Shown here piece after piece: positions 26,224-35,781 of a stretch of 63,183 nucleotides of DNA. Position numbers and translations under genes: made by a program. The stretch comes from Piscicoccus intestinalis NBRC 104926 (lineage in GTDB: Bacteria > Actinomycetota > Actinomycetes > Actinomycetales > Dermatophilaceae). The first letter of the stretch is position 1, and each line of letters starts with the position of its first letter. A model generated the notes under the pieces. It was given only the letters and a program-made list of their open reading frames with translations, was not told the DNA's origin and ran no database searches. The DNA lies in the NCBI RefSeq assembly GCF_001515525.1, contig NZ_BCNQ01000016.1:1-63183 (forward strand), in the 5' to 3' direction.

Positions 26224-28293
26224 TCAGATGTAGACGCGGCCGCCGAGGATGGCGGTGCGGCTGGGCGGCAGGCGGAAGGCGTCGACGCGGCTGCCGGCGA
26301 TCCGGCTGAGCAGCACGAACAGGTGCTTGCGCCACAGGACGGGGCCGCGACCCTCGCGGGCGTGCACGTCGAGCACGGACAGGAAGTACCGGGCGCACTT
26401 GGGGTCGAACGCGAAATCGTCGCTCTTGCCCTGGCTCCACCGCAGGTTGTGCGGCACGTCCGGGGAGTCGTTGAAGCCGAGCTTGATGGAGATCGCGACG
26501 ATGCCGTCGTTCGGCGTGCCGAGGTCGGTGATCCGCACCCGGTCGACGTGGTGCACGTGCGGCACGTTGCCGACCTCGACGGTGACGATCGCGACGTGCT
26601 CGTGCACGGACTGGTGGAAGCGCAGGCTCTCCTTCAGCGCCAGCGGCACGGTGCGGGTGTTCGTGTGTAGGTAGATCGACTGGCCCGGCACCCGGCGGAC
26701 CGTGCCGGTGTCGAGCTGCGCGAGCCACTCATCCAGCGGTCCCTCGAGTTCCTCGCGGCGGGCCCGCACGAGGGCAGCGCCCCACCGCCACGTCGTCATG
26801 ACGACGATGACGCCGGAGGCGATGACGATCGGCAGCCACCCGCCGTGCATGATCTTCGTGAGGTTCGCCCCGAGGAAGCTCGCCTCCAGGCCCCCGACGA
26901 CGACCATGAACACGACGACGCGCCACATCGGCCAGTGCCAGCCGCGGTCCGCGAGCCCGCCGTACAGGATCGTGGTCAGCACCAGGGTGCCGGTGACGGC
27001 CAGCCCGTAGGCGTTCGCGAGGGCCTGGGAGCTGCGGAAACCGAGGATGAGCACGACGACGCCGAAGAACAGCGCCCAGTTGATGATCGGCACGAAGATC
27101 TGGCCGCTCTCGCTCTCCGACGTGTGCCGCACGCTCAGCCGCGGGATGAGGCCCAGGTGCAGGGCCTGCTGCGACACCGAGAAAGCCCCGGAGATGACGG
27201 CCTGGGAGGCGATGACCGTCGCGATCGTCGCCAGCACGACGATCGGCAGCACGAGCGGCTGGGGCGCGAGGCGGAAGAACGGCTGATCGACGGCGGAGGG
27301 GTCGGTGAGGATGAGCGCGCTCTGCCCGAGGTAGTTGACCGTCAGGCAGGGAAAGACGACGAAGAACCAGGCGAGCCGGATCGGTCGGGCGCCGAAGTGA
27401 CCCATGTCGGCGTACAGCGCCTCGGCGCCGGTGATGGTCAGCACGATCGCGCCCATGGCGATGAACGCGACGACCGGCCGGTCGACGGCGAACGCGAGCG
27501 CGTACGTGGGAGACAGCCCGCGCAACACGCCGGGGTGGGCGACGATCGCGGGGATGCCGAGCGCGGCCAGGGTCGCGAACCACAGCACCATGACCGGGCC
27601 GAACGCGCGCCCCACCCAGTGGGTGCCGAACCGCTGGACCGCGAAGAGCAGCGCGAGGATGACCAGGGAGGCGGGCACGACCAGGTCCTGCGCCCCCGAG
27701 TCGACGACCTGGAGCCCCTAGATGGCCGACATCACCGAGATCGCCGGGGTGATGACCGAGTCGCCGTAGAACAGCCCGGCGCCGACGATCCCCAGGGAGA
27801 TGATGGCGATCGTGGCCCGGGGCCCGCGCATGAGGCGCCGCAGCAGCGCGGTCAGGGCCAGGATGCCGCCCTCGCCCTCGTTGTCGGCCCGCATGACGAG
27901 CACGACGTATTTGACCGAGACGATCGTCGTCACCGACCAGAACACCAGTGACACCACGCCGTACACGTCGTCCGGAGTCGGTTCGACGGCGTTGTGGTCG
28001 ATGCTGTACACGGTCTGCAGCGCGTAGAGCGGGCTCGTGCCGATGTCTCCGAACACGATGCCCAGCGCCGCGAGCAGCAGCGTGCGCAGCCGCGCCCCCT
28101 CCCGAGACATGGGCTCGGTCGCCGGGTCGTCGCCGGAGACGGGGAGCGCGGTCGACCCCGTCCGCGCGGTGTGCTCGGCCCGCTCGATCTGCTCGGCCTG
28201 CCGGAGACCGGTGGGCGCGGGGTGCTCGTCGACGGGCACCGACTCGGTCGGGTGGTCGTTGCGCGGCCCTGGGCCTGACTCCACGTCCGTCAT
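26224..28293 (-). pseudogene. kup: Kup-type potassium transporter with in-frame amber codon
   Basis: From ATG 28293 the frame encodes a polar N-tail of about 60 residues and then LLLAALGIVFGDIGTSPLYA, the Kup/HAK signature. It ends at TAG (27720-27718, reverse strand) after DSVITPAISVMSAI. The same frame is open again immediately (GLQVVDSGAQDLVVPASLVI) for 498 codons to RLPPSRTAILGGRVYI. The adjacent paralogue reads MSAIEGLQVV at the same place, so GAG became TAG, a single G-to-T change. Without the stop it would be a normal 689-residue K+/H+ symporter. The downstream part might be re-initiated but lacks the first helices. Substitution error, true nonsense mutation and readthrough are all possible. 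Confidence 0.85.
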
Positions 28294-28357
28294 CGTGGCA
28301 CCGCCCACCCGCACTCGCCGGGCGCTCTCAGTGACACTTCAGCCGGGGCTGGCCGGG

Positions 28358-30355
28358 TCAGATGTCGATGCGCCCGCCGAGGATCGCCGTGCGGCTCGGC
28401 GGCAGCCGGAACGAGTCGGCGCGGCTGCCCGCGACGCGGCCGATGAGCACGAACAGCTTCTTGCGCAGGCCGACCAGACCGCCTCCCGGGCGGGCGTGCA
28501 CGTCGAGCACCGAAAGGAAGTAGCGGGCCTGCTCGGCGTCGAACTCGAAGTCGGCGCACAACCCGTGACTCCACTCCAGGTTGTGCGGCACGTCCTGGGA
28601 GTCGTTGAAGCCCAGCCGGATAGAGATCGCCACGATCCCGTCGGAGGCGGTGCCGATGTCGGTGATCGTCACCCGCTCGACGTGCCGCACGTGCGGCACA
28701 TTGTCGACCTGCACCGAGACGATCGCGATCTGCTCGTGGATGACGTGGTTGAACCGCAGCATCTCCTTGAGCGCCAGCGGCACCGTCTCCTTGTTGATGT
28801 GCAGGAAGACGGCCTGACCCGGCACCCGCTGCACGGCACCGGCGTCGACCTGCGCGAGCCACGCGTCCAGCGAGCCCTCGAGTTCCATGCGCCGTTCGCG
28901 CACGAGGGCGGCGCCCCAGCGCCACGTGGTCATCGCGGTGATGACGAGGCTGGCGATGAGGATCGGCAGCCAGCCGCCGTGCGGGATCTTCGTGATGTTC
29001 GCGCCGAGGAAGCCGATCTCGAGCACCCCGACGACGACCACGAACAGCGCGACCTTCGGCAGCGGCCACCCCCACCCGCGGCGCGCCAACCCGCCGTAGA
29101 GGGTGGTCGTCACGACGAGGGTTCCCGTGGCCGCGAGCCCGTAGGCGTTGGCCAGCGAGGCGGAGCTGCGGAACGCGGCGACGAGCACGACGACCCCGGC
29201 GAACAGGAGCCAGTTCACGACCGGCACGTAGATCTGACCCGTCTCCTGCAGCGAGGTGTGCCGCACCGTCAGGCGCGGGATGATCCCCAGGTGCAAGGCC
29301 TGATGGGAGACCGAGAAGGCGCCCGAGATGACGGCCTGGGAGGCGATGACCGTGGCCGCGGTCGCGAGCACGACGATCGGCAGCGCCAGCGCGTCGGGGG
29401 CGAGGTGGAAGAACGGGTTGTCGATGGCGCGCGGATCCGTGAGGATCAGGGCGCTCTGACCGAGGTAGTTGATGATGAGGGCCGGGAAGACGAAGCCGAA
29501 CCAGGCGAACCGGATCGGCTTGGGCCCGAAGTGCCCCATGTCGGCGTAGAGCGCCTCGGCGCCGGTGATCGTCAGCACGATCGCACCCATCGCGATGAAC
29601 GCGATGAAGGGCCGCTGGGCGGCGAACTGCAGGGCGTACGTGGGAGACAGCCCGAGCAGCACCTGCGGATGCGCGGCGATCGCCGGGATGCCCAGGGCGG
29701 CGAGCGTGGCGAACCAGACCACCATGACCGGCCCGAACGCCCGACCGATCCAGGCGGTCCCGAACCGTTGCGAGGCGAAGAGCACCGTGAGGATCACCAG
29801 CGAGACGGGCACCACGAGTTCGCCGGCGCCTGGGTTGACCACCTGCAGCCCCTCGATCGCCGACATCACCGAGATCGCCGGGGTGATGACGGAGTCGCCG
29901 TAGAAGAGGCCGGCCCCGACGATGCCCAGGGAGGTGACGATGACGGGCGAGCGCGGGCCGTGCATGGAGCGCCGCAGCAGGGAGGTCAGCGACAGGATGC
30001 CGCCCTCGCCGTCGTTGTCGGCCCGCATGACCATGACGACGTACTTGAACGACACGGTGATCGTCAGGGCCCAGAACACGAGGGAGATCACGCCGTACAC
30101 GTCGAGCGGGGTCGGCGCCACCGCGTTGTGATCCGCGCTGTAGACCGTCTGCAGGGCGTACAGGGGGCTCGTGCCGATGTCACCGAACACGATGCCCAGC
30201 GCCGCCAGGACCAGGCTGCGCAGCGGGGTCGTCGCCCGCGGCAGCGCCATCGTGGCGGACTCTGCGGGCGCCTCAGGCCCTTGTGGCCCGTGTGGCCCGG
30301 CTGGTTCCGATGGTTCGGCCTCGCGCGGGGGTCGCTCTGAGTCCACGCCCGACAT
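28358..30355 (-). CDS. kup: KUP/HAK/KT family potassium transporter
   Basis: A 665-residue intact Kup paralogue lying upstream of the amber-containing copy, on the same strand, with a 64-bp gap. About 12 helices run from LVLAALGIVFGDIGTSPLYA through GLFYGDSVITPAISVMSAIE, TITGAEALYADMGHFGPKPI and QAVISGAFSVSHQALHLGII, then a soluble C-terminal domain of some 200 residues (VPGQAVFLHINKETVPLALK) ending RLPPSRTAILGGRIDI. It imports K+ with protons at the cytoplasmic membrane. The first 40 residues are a Pro/Glu/Gly-rich tail (PSEPAGPHGPQGPEAPAES). The two Kups are closely similar throughout, so a tandem duplication is likely. No c-di-AMP ydaO-type riboswitch was recognised before it. Confidence 0.93.
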   Translation of the reverse strand: MSGVDSERPPREAEPSEPAGPHGPQGPEAPAESATMALPRATTPLRSLVLAALGIVFGDIGTSPLYALQTVYSADHNAVAPTPLDVYGVISLVFWALTITVSFKYVVMVMRADNDGEGGILSLTSLLRRSMHGPRSPVIVTSLGIVGAGLFYGDSVITPAISVMSAIEGLQVVNPGAGELVVPVSLVILTVLFASQRFGTAWIGRAFGPVMVVWFATLAALGIPAIAAHPQVLLGLSPTYALQFAAQRPFIAFIAMGAIVLTITGAEALYADMGHFGPKPIRFAWFGFVFPALIINYLGQSALILTDPRAIDNPFFHLAPDALALPIVVLATAATVIASQAVISGAFSVSHQALHLGIIPRLTVRHTSLQETGQIYVPVVNWLLFAGVVVLVAAFRSSASLANAYGLAATGTLVVTTTLYGGLARRGWGWPLPKVALFVVVVGVLEIGFLGANITKIPHGGWLPILIASLVITAMTTWRWGAALVRERRMELEGSLDAWLAQVDAGAVQRVPGQAVFLHINKETVPLALKEMLRFNHVIHEQIAIVSVQVDNVPHVRHVERVTITDIGTASDGIVAISIRLGFNDSQDVPHNLEWSHGLCADFEFDAEQARYFLSVLDVHARPGGGLVGLRKKLFVLIGRVAGSRADSFRLPPSRTAILGGRIDI

Positions 30356-30416
30356 CGTGGCACCGGCGACCCGGCACGGTCATGTGTGCTGGCTCAGGCG
30401 GCTCTCAGTCTCCGGG

Positions 30417-31784
30417 TCACAGCTCGTCGATGAGCACGAGCGACTTGCGGGCGCCGTCATACGTCGCGCGGCGCTCCTCCGGCAGGTCGGCCGGCGTGCC
30501 GAGCACGAAGCCGTGTTCGATGAACCAGTGCGGAGTCTGTGTCGTCAGCGCGAACAGCCGGCGATACCCCAGGGCCCGCCCCCGCGCCCGCGCCCGGCGC
30601 AGCAGCACCGCCGCGAGGTCGCGCCCGCGGTAGTGCGGATCGACCGCGACGCAGGCGAATTCGGCGGCGCGGTCGGTGGGGAACTCCACGAGCGCGTTGC
30701 AGGCGATGACCGTGCCGTCGCGCACGAGCACCGAGAAGGAGTCGATGTCGAGTTCGAACTGCTCGCGGCTGCGGGGCACGAGCATGCCGGCGCGTTCGAG
30801 CGGAGCGGTCAGCTCCATGATTCCCGTGACGTCCTCGGCGTTGGCCTGCCGCGTCGACTCGTAGTCGTCCTCGGCCGAGATCATCAGCCCGCAGCCGTCG
30901 CGGGAGTACAGCTCCCGCAGCAGCGGGCTCGCGCCCTCGGTGCCGATGAGATGGGTGCGGCGCACGCCGGAGCGGCAGGCCGCGAGCGCCGCCCGCACGC
31001 AGTTGCGGTCCTCGATCGAGAGGGTCAGGTCGCGCAGCTGGGTGGCGACGAGCGCCTCGGCGGCGGTCAGCGACAGTTGCCCGGCGTCGCCGGCGTCGCG
31101 GGGCAATTCCCAGGTGGCGGGCTCGGACTCGATGATGAAGATCAGCTTGTCGGCCCCCAGGCCGGTGGCCACCGCCTCCGCGACGTCGGCGTTGCGGAGG
31201 TTGAACGTCTCGCCGGTGGGGGAGTAGCCGACCGGGGAGACGAGCACGATGCGGTCGCTGGCGAGCTGGTGACGGATCTCGGCGATGTCGACGCTGCGCA
31301 CGATCCCGCTGAGCAGGTGGTCGACCCCGTGGCGCACCCCCACCGGGCGGGCCGTGACCCAGTTGCCGCCCGTCACCTTGATGCGGGAGCCGGCCATCGG
31401 GGTGTTCGCCAGGCTCGAGCTGAGCCGGGCCTCGATGTCCATGCGCAGGATGCCGACCGCGGCCTTCACCGCGTCGATGGTGTCGGAGTCGGTGATCCGC
31501 AGGTCGCCCTCGAAACGCGACCGGATACCGCGGATCGTCAGCTCCGCCTCGATCTGCGGGCGGGCGCCGTGCACGAGCACGAGCCGCACCCCGAGGCTCG
31601 ACAGCAGCGCGATGTCGGCGAGCAGCCGGTCGGTGTCCTCGCGGGCACACACCTCGCCGGGGAAGGCGATGACGAACGTCTTGCCGTGGTGCATGTGCAC
31701 GTACGGCGCGGCGCTGCGGATGGCGCGCACGAACGACTCGCCGGCCAGGGGCCCGTCGGCCGGGGAGTGCCTCTCGTCGCTCAC
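30417..31784 (-). CDS. argA: Amino-acid N-acetyltransferase (N-acetylglutamate synthase), two-domain type
   Basis: A 455-residue fusion of an amino acid kinase-like domain (about 1-290: YVHMHHGKTFVIAFPGEVCA, LLSSLGVRLVLVHGARPQIE, GNWVTARPVGVRHGVDHLLS, VLVSPVGYSPTGETFNLRNA) and a GNAT domain (about 300-455: CVAVDPHYRGRDLAAVLLRR, then ALTTQTPHWFIEHGF). This is the E. coli ArgA arrangement: acetyl-CoA plus glutamate to N-acetylglutamate, the first arginine step; the kinase-like domain normally binds arginine for feedback. Most actinobacteria use a short GNAT or ArgJ instead. No arg neighbours are present. Start GTG 31784 is chosen; GTG 31808 would add eight residues and neither has a strong ribosome site. 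Confidence 0.9.
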   Translation of the reverse strand: MSDERHSPADGPLAGESFVRAIRSAAPYVHMHHGKTFVIAFPGEVCAREDTDRLLADIALLSSLGVRLVLVHGARPQIEAELTIRGIRSRFEGDLRITDSDTIDAVKAAVGILRMDIEARLSSSLANTPMAGSRIKVTGGNWVTARPVGVRHGVDHLLSGIVRSVDIAEIRHQLASDRIVLVSPVGYSPTGETFNLRNADVAEAVATGLGADKLIFIIESEPATWELPRDAGDAGQLSLTAAEALVATQLRDLTLSIEDRNCVRAALAACRSGVRRTHLIGTEGASPLLRELYSRDGCGLMISAEDDYESTRQANAEDVTGIMELTAPLERAGMLVPRSREQFELDIDSFSVLVRDGTVIACNALVEFPTDRAAEFACVAVDPHYRGRDLAAVLLRRARARGRALGYRRLFALTTQTPHWFIEHGFVLGTPADLPEERRATYDGARKSLVLIDEL

Positions 31785-31850
31785 CCCAGCAAGGGTAATC
31801 AGCGTCACCGGTGGTGGTCGGGGGCGGCGGTGTGCATCCGGCGGGTCTGG

Positions 31851-31920
31851 GTGGCTCTCGATGGCTCTCGATGGCTCTCGATGGCTCGCGGTGGCTCGCG
31901 GTGGCTCGCGCTGGCTCGCG
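31851..31920. repeat. 10-bp tandem repeat, 7 copies
   Basis: Seven consecutive decamers, GTGGCTCTCG, ATGGCTCTCG (twice), ATGGCTCGCG, GTGGCTCGCG (twice) and CTGGCTCGCG, grade from one variant to the other. They sit in the 300-bp gap between divergent argA and the PLP enzyme gene. The 10-bp period places each unit on the same DNA face. The rest of the gap (31921-32085) shows no clear promoter or gene. Confidence 0.85.
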
Positions 31921-32085
31921 GTGCCGTCCGCGGCCTCGGCGCGTCGCGACGCTCGCCGGTCGCGGCGCTGTGTCGGTGCTGGCGCAGGTCAGCAGCAGCG
32001 CCCGCCACCCTGACCCGGCGCCGATCGCTAGCGTGAGGTGCGCGAACGGGCGCCGGCCCGCGCAACCGCGAGAAGGGGAGTCAGC

Positions 32086-33270
32086 ATGGCCGGACACACC
32101 ACCGACGGGGCTGCCCGATCGCTGGCCGCCGCGACGAGGTGCGTGGCGCTGGGGCGGCCCGAACCCGGGCCGGGCGCGCCGGTCAACCCGCCGATCACGC
32201 TGTCCTCCACGTTCCTTCACGACGGCGCGCGGGAGGCCGAGTTCGCGTACGTGCGCGAAGACACCCCCGCGTGGCGCCCCTTCGAGGAGGCGCTCGGCGG
32301 GCTCGAGGGCGGGCGCGCGCTGGCGTTCGGGTCGGGGATGGCCGCGGCGGCGGCTGCGATCTCGCTCGTCCCGGTCGGTGGCGTAGTCGTCGCACCGCGG
32401 TCGGCGTACATGGGCGTCCTCAGCCTGCTGCGCGACGGGGCGGCGGCCGGGCTGTACACGGTCCGCGAGGTCGACCCGACCGACACCGCCGCCGTCGTCG
32501 CCGCGCTGCCCGGCGCAGACCTCGTGTGGCTGGAGTCGCCGAGCAACCCGCTGCTGGACGTCGCCGACCTGCCCGCGCTGCTCACCGCCTCCCGCGAACA
32601 GGGCGTGACCAGCGTCGTCGACAACACGTTCTCGACACCCCTGCTGAGTCGCCCGCTCGAGCTCGGGGCCGACATCGTCATGCACTCGGCCACCAAGTAC
32701 CTCGCCGGGCACAGCGACGTGCTGCTCGGTGCGCTCGTCACCGCCTCGCCCGGCGAGAACGCGGGGGTGCGCGAGGGGGCGCACGACGGGGCGGGGTTGC
32801 ACGAGCGGCTCGCCCACCACCGGCACCTGCACGGCGCCGCGCCCGGGGCCCTCGAGACGTGGCTGGCACTGCGCGGGTTGCGCACGCTGGCGGTGAGATT
32901 CGAGCGCGCCTGCGCCAACGCCGCCGACCTCGCGGGCCGCCTGCAGGGGCACCCGGCGGTCGAGCGCGTGCGCTACCCGGGCCAGGGCGCGATGCTCGCG
33001 ATCGAGGTTCGGGGTGGCGCCGCCGCGGCCGAGTCGGTGTGCGCCACGACCACGCTGTGGGCGCACGCAACGAGCCTCGGCGGCGTCGAGTCGCTCATCG
33101 AGCGCCGCCGGCGCTACGACGTCGTGCCCGACTCGCTCGTTCGCCTGTCGGTCGGCATCGAGGACGTCGACGACCTGTGGGCCGACCTCGAGGCTGCCCT
33201 CGACCGGCTCGCCTCGCTCGGTGCATCCGACGCGCCCGGCGGGTTGCCGGCACCCGACGAGAGGACCTGA
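32086..33270 (+). CDS. Cys/Met-metabolism PLP-dependent enzyme (cystathionine gamma-synthase-like)
   Basis: A 394-residue gamma-family PLP enzyme (PF01053). Motifs: PVNPPITLSSTFLHDGAREA, ALAFGSGMAAAAAAISLVPV, WLESPSNPLLDVADLPALLT, VVDNTFSTPLLSRPLELGAD and MHSATKYLAGHSDVLLGALV with the PLP lysine at about 204. The C-terminus has SLGGVESLIERRRRYDVVPD and LVRLSVGIEDVDDLWADLEA. Such enzymes form or split cystathionine, or act as gamma-lyases; sequence alone does not separate them. AAGGGGAG precedes ATG 32086. It forms an operon with the Gfo/Idh gene, whose start lies two bases after this stop. Confidence 0.88.
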   Translation: MAGHTTDGAARSLAAATRCVALGRPEPGPGAPVNPPITLSSTFLHDGAREAEFAYVREDTPAWRPFEEALGGLEGGRALAFGSGMAAAAAAISLVPVGGVVVAPRSAYMGVLSLLRDGAAAGLYTVREVDPTDTAAVVAALPGADLVWLESPSNPLLDVADLPALLTASREQGVTSVVDNTFSTPLLSRPLELGADIVMHSATKYLAGHSDVLLGALVTASPGENAGVREGAHDGAGLHERLAHHRHLHGAAPGALETWLALRGLRTLAVRFERACANAADLAGRLQGHPAVERVRYPGQGAMLAIEVRGGAAAAESVCATTTLWAHATSLGGVESLIERRRRYDVVPDSLVRLSVGIEDVDDLWADLEAALDRLASLGASDAPGGLPAPDERT

Positions 33271-33271
33271 C

Positions 33272-34249
33272 ATGAGCGTGCGCTTCGCGACCATCGGCAC
33301 GAGCGTCATCACCCGCAACTTCGCCGCCGCGACCCGGCTCAGCGGGCGCGCGACGATCACCGTGGCCCACTCCCGCGACCGGCTGCGCGCGCAGCAGTTC
33401 GCCGCCGAGATCGGCGCGGGCCGTGGCGAATCCGACCTGGAGGCGGTGTTGTCGGCGGCCGATGTCGACGCGGTCTACGTGGCCTCGCCGAACACCGCGC
33501 ACGCCGAGCACGCGCGGGCGGCGCTCGCGGCGGGCAAGCACGTGTTGTGCGAGAAGCCGCTGGTGTTCACCGCCGCGCAGGCCCAGGAGCTGTTCGACCT
33601 CGCCCGGGACCGGGGCGTGGTGCTGCTGGAGGCCATGCGCTCGGCATTCGACCCGGGCATGGCCGCCATCCGCGAGCTGTTGCCGACGCTCGGACCCGTG
33701 CGTCTGGCGAATCTGCGCTACGTGCAACGCTCCTCGCGGTACGAGCGGGTGCTCGCCGGGGAGCGGGTCAACATCTTCGACCCGGCGGTCGGCGGCGGCG
33801 CGCTGTTCGACCTCGGCGTGTACGTCGCCAGCCCGTGCGTCGACCTCTTCGGCGAGCCGCAGACCGTCACCTCGGCCCCCATCGAGCTGCCGACCGGCGC
33901 GGACGCGGCCGGCGTGATCGTCGCCGGCTACCCGGGGCTCGTCGCGACGCTGACGTACTCGAAGATCACCGCGTCGGCGCTGCCCAGCGAAATCCAAGGC
34001 GAGGCAGCGACGCTCGTCATCGACCACATCAGCCGGCCGCGGCGACTGCGGGTCGAGCCACTCGGAAGCGAGCCGGTCGAGCACGTCGTCGACGGCACGC
34101 TCGACGCGGGCGAGGACGTCGACGGAAACCTCGCCTACGAGGTCGTCGCGTTCGCCGATCTCGTCGAGTCGGGCCAGTGGCCGGAGGGGCCGACGGCGCG
34201 GTCCCTCGGGGCGGCCCGCCTCATCGACGCCGCTCGGGCGGCCGGTTGA
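33272..34249 (+). CDS. Gfo/Idh/MocA family oxidoreductase
   Basis: A 325-residue NAD(P)-dependent dehydrogenase. The N-terminal Rossmann domain begins MSVRFATIGTSVITRNFAAA and includes VDAVYVASPNTAHAEHARAA and GKHVLCEKPLVFTAAQAQEL with the conserved E-K-P. The C-terminal GFO_IDH_MocA_C domain has AVGGGALFDLGVYVASPCVD, the catalytic D-x-G-x-Y/H region. Family members oxidise sugars, inositols or dihydrodiols. Translation is coupled to the upstream PLP enzyme by a one-base gap, with GAGAGGACC as ribosome site. Why a dehydrogenase of this kind should accompany a Cys/Met enzyme is not clear. Confidence 0.88.
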   Translation: MSVRFATIGTSVITRNFAAATRLSGRATITVAHSRDRLRAQQFAAEIGAGRGESDLEAVLSAADVDAVYVASPNTAHAEHARAALAAGKHVLCEKPLVFTAAQAQELFDLARDRGVVLLEAMRSAFDPGMAAIRELLPTLGPVRLANLRYVQRSSRYERVLAGERVNIFDPAVGGGALFDLGVYVASPCVDLFGEPQTVTSAPIELPTGADAAGVIVAGYPGLVATLTYSKITASALPSEIQGEAATLVIDHISRPRRLRVEPLGSEPVEHVVDGTLDAGEDVDGNLAYEVVAFADLVESGQWPEGPTARSLGAARLIDAARAAG

Positions 34250-34266
34250 CCCCGGGCCGCCACCGT

Positions 34267-34364
34267 TCGGACTATCACCGCGTCGAGCCCCAGAGCGGGG
34301 TCAGGGCTCTGACCTGCGGTTTCTCGAGTTCGTGCGCTGACGGCCCAGCGCGGTGATAGTCCGA
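34267..34364. terminator. Long inverted repeat with perfect 16-bp arms
   Basis: TCGGACTATCACCGCG (34267-34282) pairs exactly with 34349-34364. The 66-base loop contains an inner stem (GAGCCC/GGGCTC). It starts 18 bases after the Gfo/Idh stop and 140 bp before the end of the convergent AI-2E gene, so a bidirectional terminator is likely. 34365-34503 shows only GTGCGGGTGCGGGTGC-type repeats. Confidence 0.6.
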
Positions 34365-34503
34365 GGGGTGTCCACAGGCCTGTGGAAAACGTGCTCGGGT
34401 GCGGGTGCGGGTGCGGGTGCGCGAGTGCGCGGGGGTCGGGCGTGTGGTCGGGCATGCGGGTGGTCGGGAGCGCGGGTGCCGCGGCCGGGGGCGCGAGGCC
34501 GCG

Positions 34504-35781
34504 CTACTCGGCGAGGGCTTCGGCGGTGGCGTCTCCGCGGGCGCGCGTGCGCTCGGATTCGGCGTGCGCTCGCGAGCGCCGGGCGGCGAGCACGCCGCCC
34601 TCGTGGGGGCCGCGGGCCGATTCGACGAGGGCGGCGGCCTCGTGTTCCGCGGCGCTCGACACCTCGTAGCGCTGGCTGTAGATGTCGAAGATCGCCATGA
34701 TCGTGGCCGCGAGCGGCACGCCGAGCAGGGCGCCGGCGACGCCGAACAGCGAGGCGCCGAGCAGCGCGGCGACGAACGAGACCGCCGGGTGCAGGTTGAC
34801 GGCGCGGGCGCTGATACGGGGTTCGATCGTCACGTTCTCGATCTGCTGGTAGGCGACGGCGAAGAGCAGCACCCACAGCCCGTCGGTGGGTTCGTCGCTC
34901 GCGAAGCCGACGATGACCGGCAGCGCGATCGCGATGTACGTGCCGACCGTGGGCACGAACTGGGCGACGAGGCCGGTCCACATGCCCAGCGGCAGCCAGT
35001 ACGGCATGTCGATGAACCACATGAACAACCCGGCCGCCGTGCCCGAGATGACGGCCAGGGTCATCCGCGCCGCGACGTAGCCGCCGACCTTGATGACCAT
35101 GAGCTGCCAGACCGTGTTGAACACGACCTGCCCGCGCGGCCGCAGCAGCCCGGCGATCCAGGCGCGCAGGTTCGGCAGCCCCGCGGAGACGAAGTAGGCG
35201 AGGAAGACGAACGAGAAGACGCTCAGGGCGAGCCCGAGCGTGTTGCTCACGAGGCCGACGAGGCCGCCGGCGATCGCGCCCGCCAGGCTCGTGACCTCCT
35301 CGCTCGTGACGCCGAGGTCGCCCAGGATCGTGTCGGTCGTGTAGGCGGTGTGGAAGCGGTGGTTGAACGAGTCGAGCACCGTCGTGACGACCTGCGGCGC
35401 ACTCTGCACGAGCGCGGCGAGCTGGTCGGTGAGCATGCGCCCGAACGTCGCGAAGAAGGCGGTGACCAACACGGCGAGCGCCACGAACGTCAGACCGGTG
35501 GCGGCGGCCCGCGGCATGCGGCGCGCGAGCCGCCGCACGACCGGCTCGATCGCCAGCGCGAAGAAGAAGGCCAGCGCGAGGCTGAAGAAGATCGACCCGC
35601 CGTCGGCGAACACGAACCGCACGAAGAGCGCGAGCGCCACGACGCAGACGACGATCCACGCGGCCACCCACACCGACCGCGCGTCGACGACCAGTCGGGT
35701 CGTCGGTTCGGCGGGTGGCGGTGCGGCGGCGGGCGCGTCGTCGACTCTTCGGGCCCGACCCAACACTCGCGTCCCCTTCAC
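34504..35781 (-). CDS. AI-2E family transporter (PF01594)
   Basis: A 425-residue membrane protein with about eight helices. It shows the family plan: an N-terminal pair of helices (VWVAAWIVVCVVALALFVRF, IFFSLALAFFFALAIEPVVR), a long extracytoplasmic segment (about 115-190), then LAYFVSAGLPNLRAWIAGLL, WFIDMPYWLPLGMWTGLVAQ and FVPTVGTYIAIALPVIVGFA with the characteristic P-x-(V/I)-G. The last part reads GASLFGVAGALLGVPLAATI. Relatives include TqsA and sodium/proton antiporters; substrate unknown. The C-terminal 50 residues are Ala/Glu/Arg-rich and probably disordered. GTG 35781 is used. It stands alone. Confidence 0.88.
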   Translation of the reverse strand: MKGTRVLGRARRVDDAPAAAPPPAEPTTRLVVDARSVWVAAWIVVCVVALALFVRFVFADGGSIFFSLALAFFFALAIEPVVRRLARRMPRAAATGLTFVALAVLVTAFFATFGRMLTDQLAALVQSAPQVVTTVLDSFNHRFHTAYTTDTILGDLGVTSEEVTSLAGAIAGGLVGLVSNTLGLALSVFSFVFLAYFVSAGLPNLRAWIAGLLRPRGQVVFNTVWQLMVIKVGGYVAARMTLAVISGTAAGLFMWFIDMPYWLPLGMWTGLVAQFVPTVGTYIAIALPVIVGFASDEPTDGLWVLLFAVAYQQIENVTIEPRISARAVNLHPAVSFVAALLGASLFGVAGALLGVPLAATIMAIFDIYSQRYEVSSAAEHEAAALVESARGPHEGGVLAARRSRAHAESERTRARGDATAEALAE

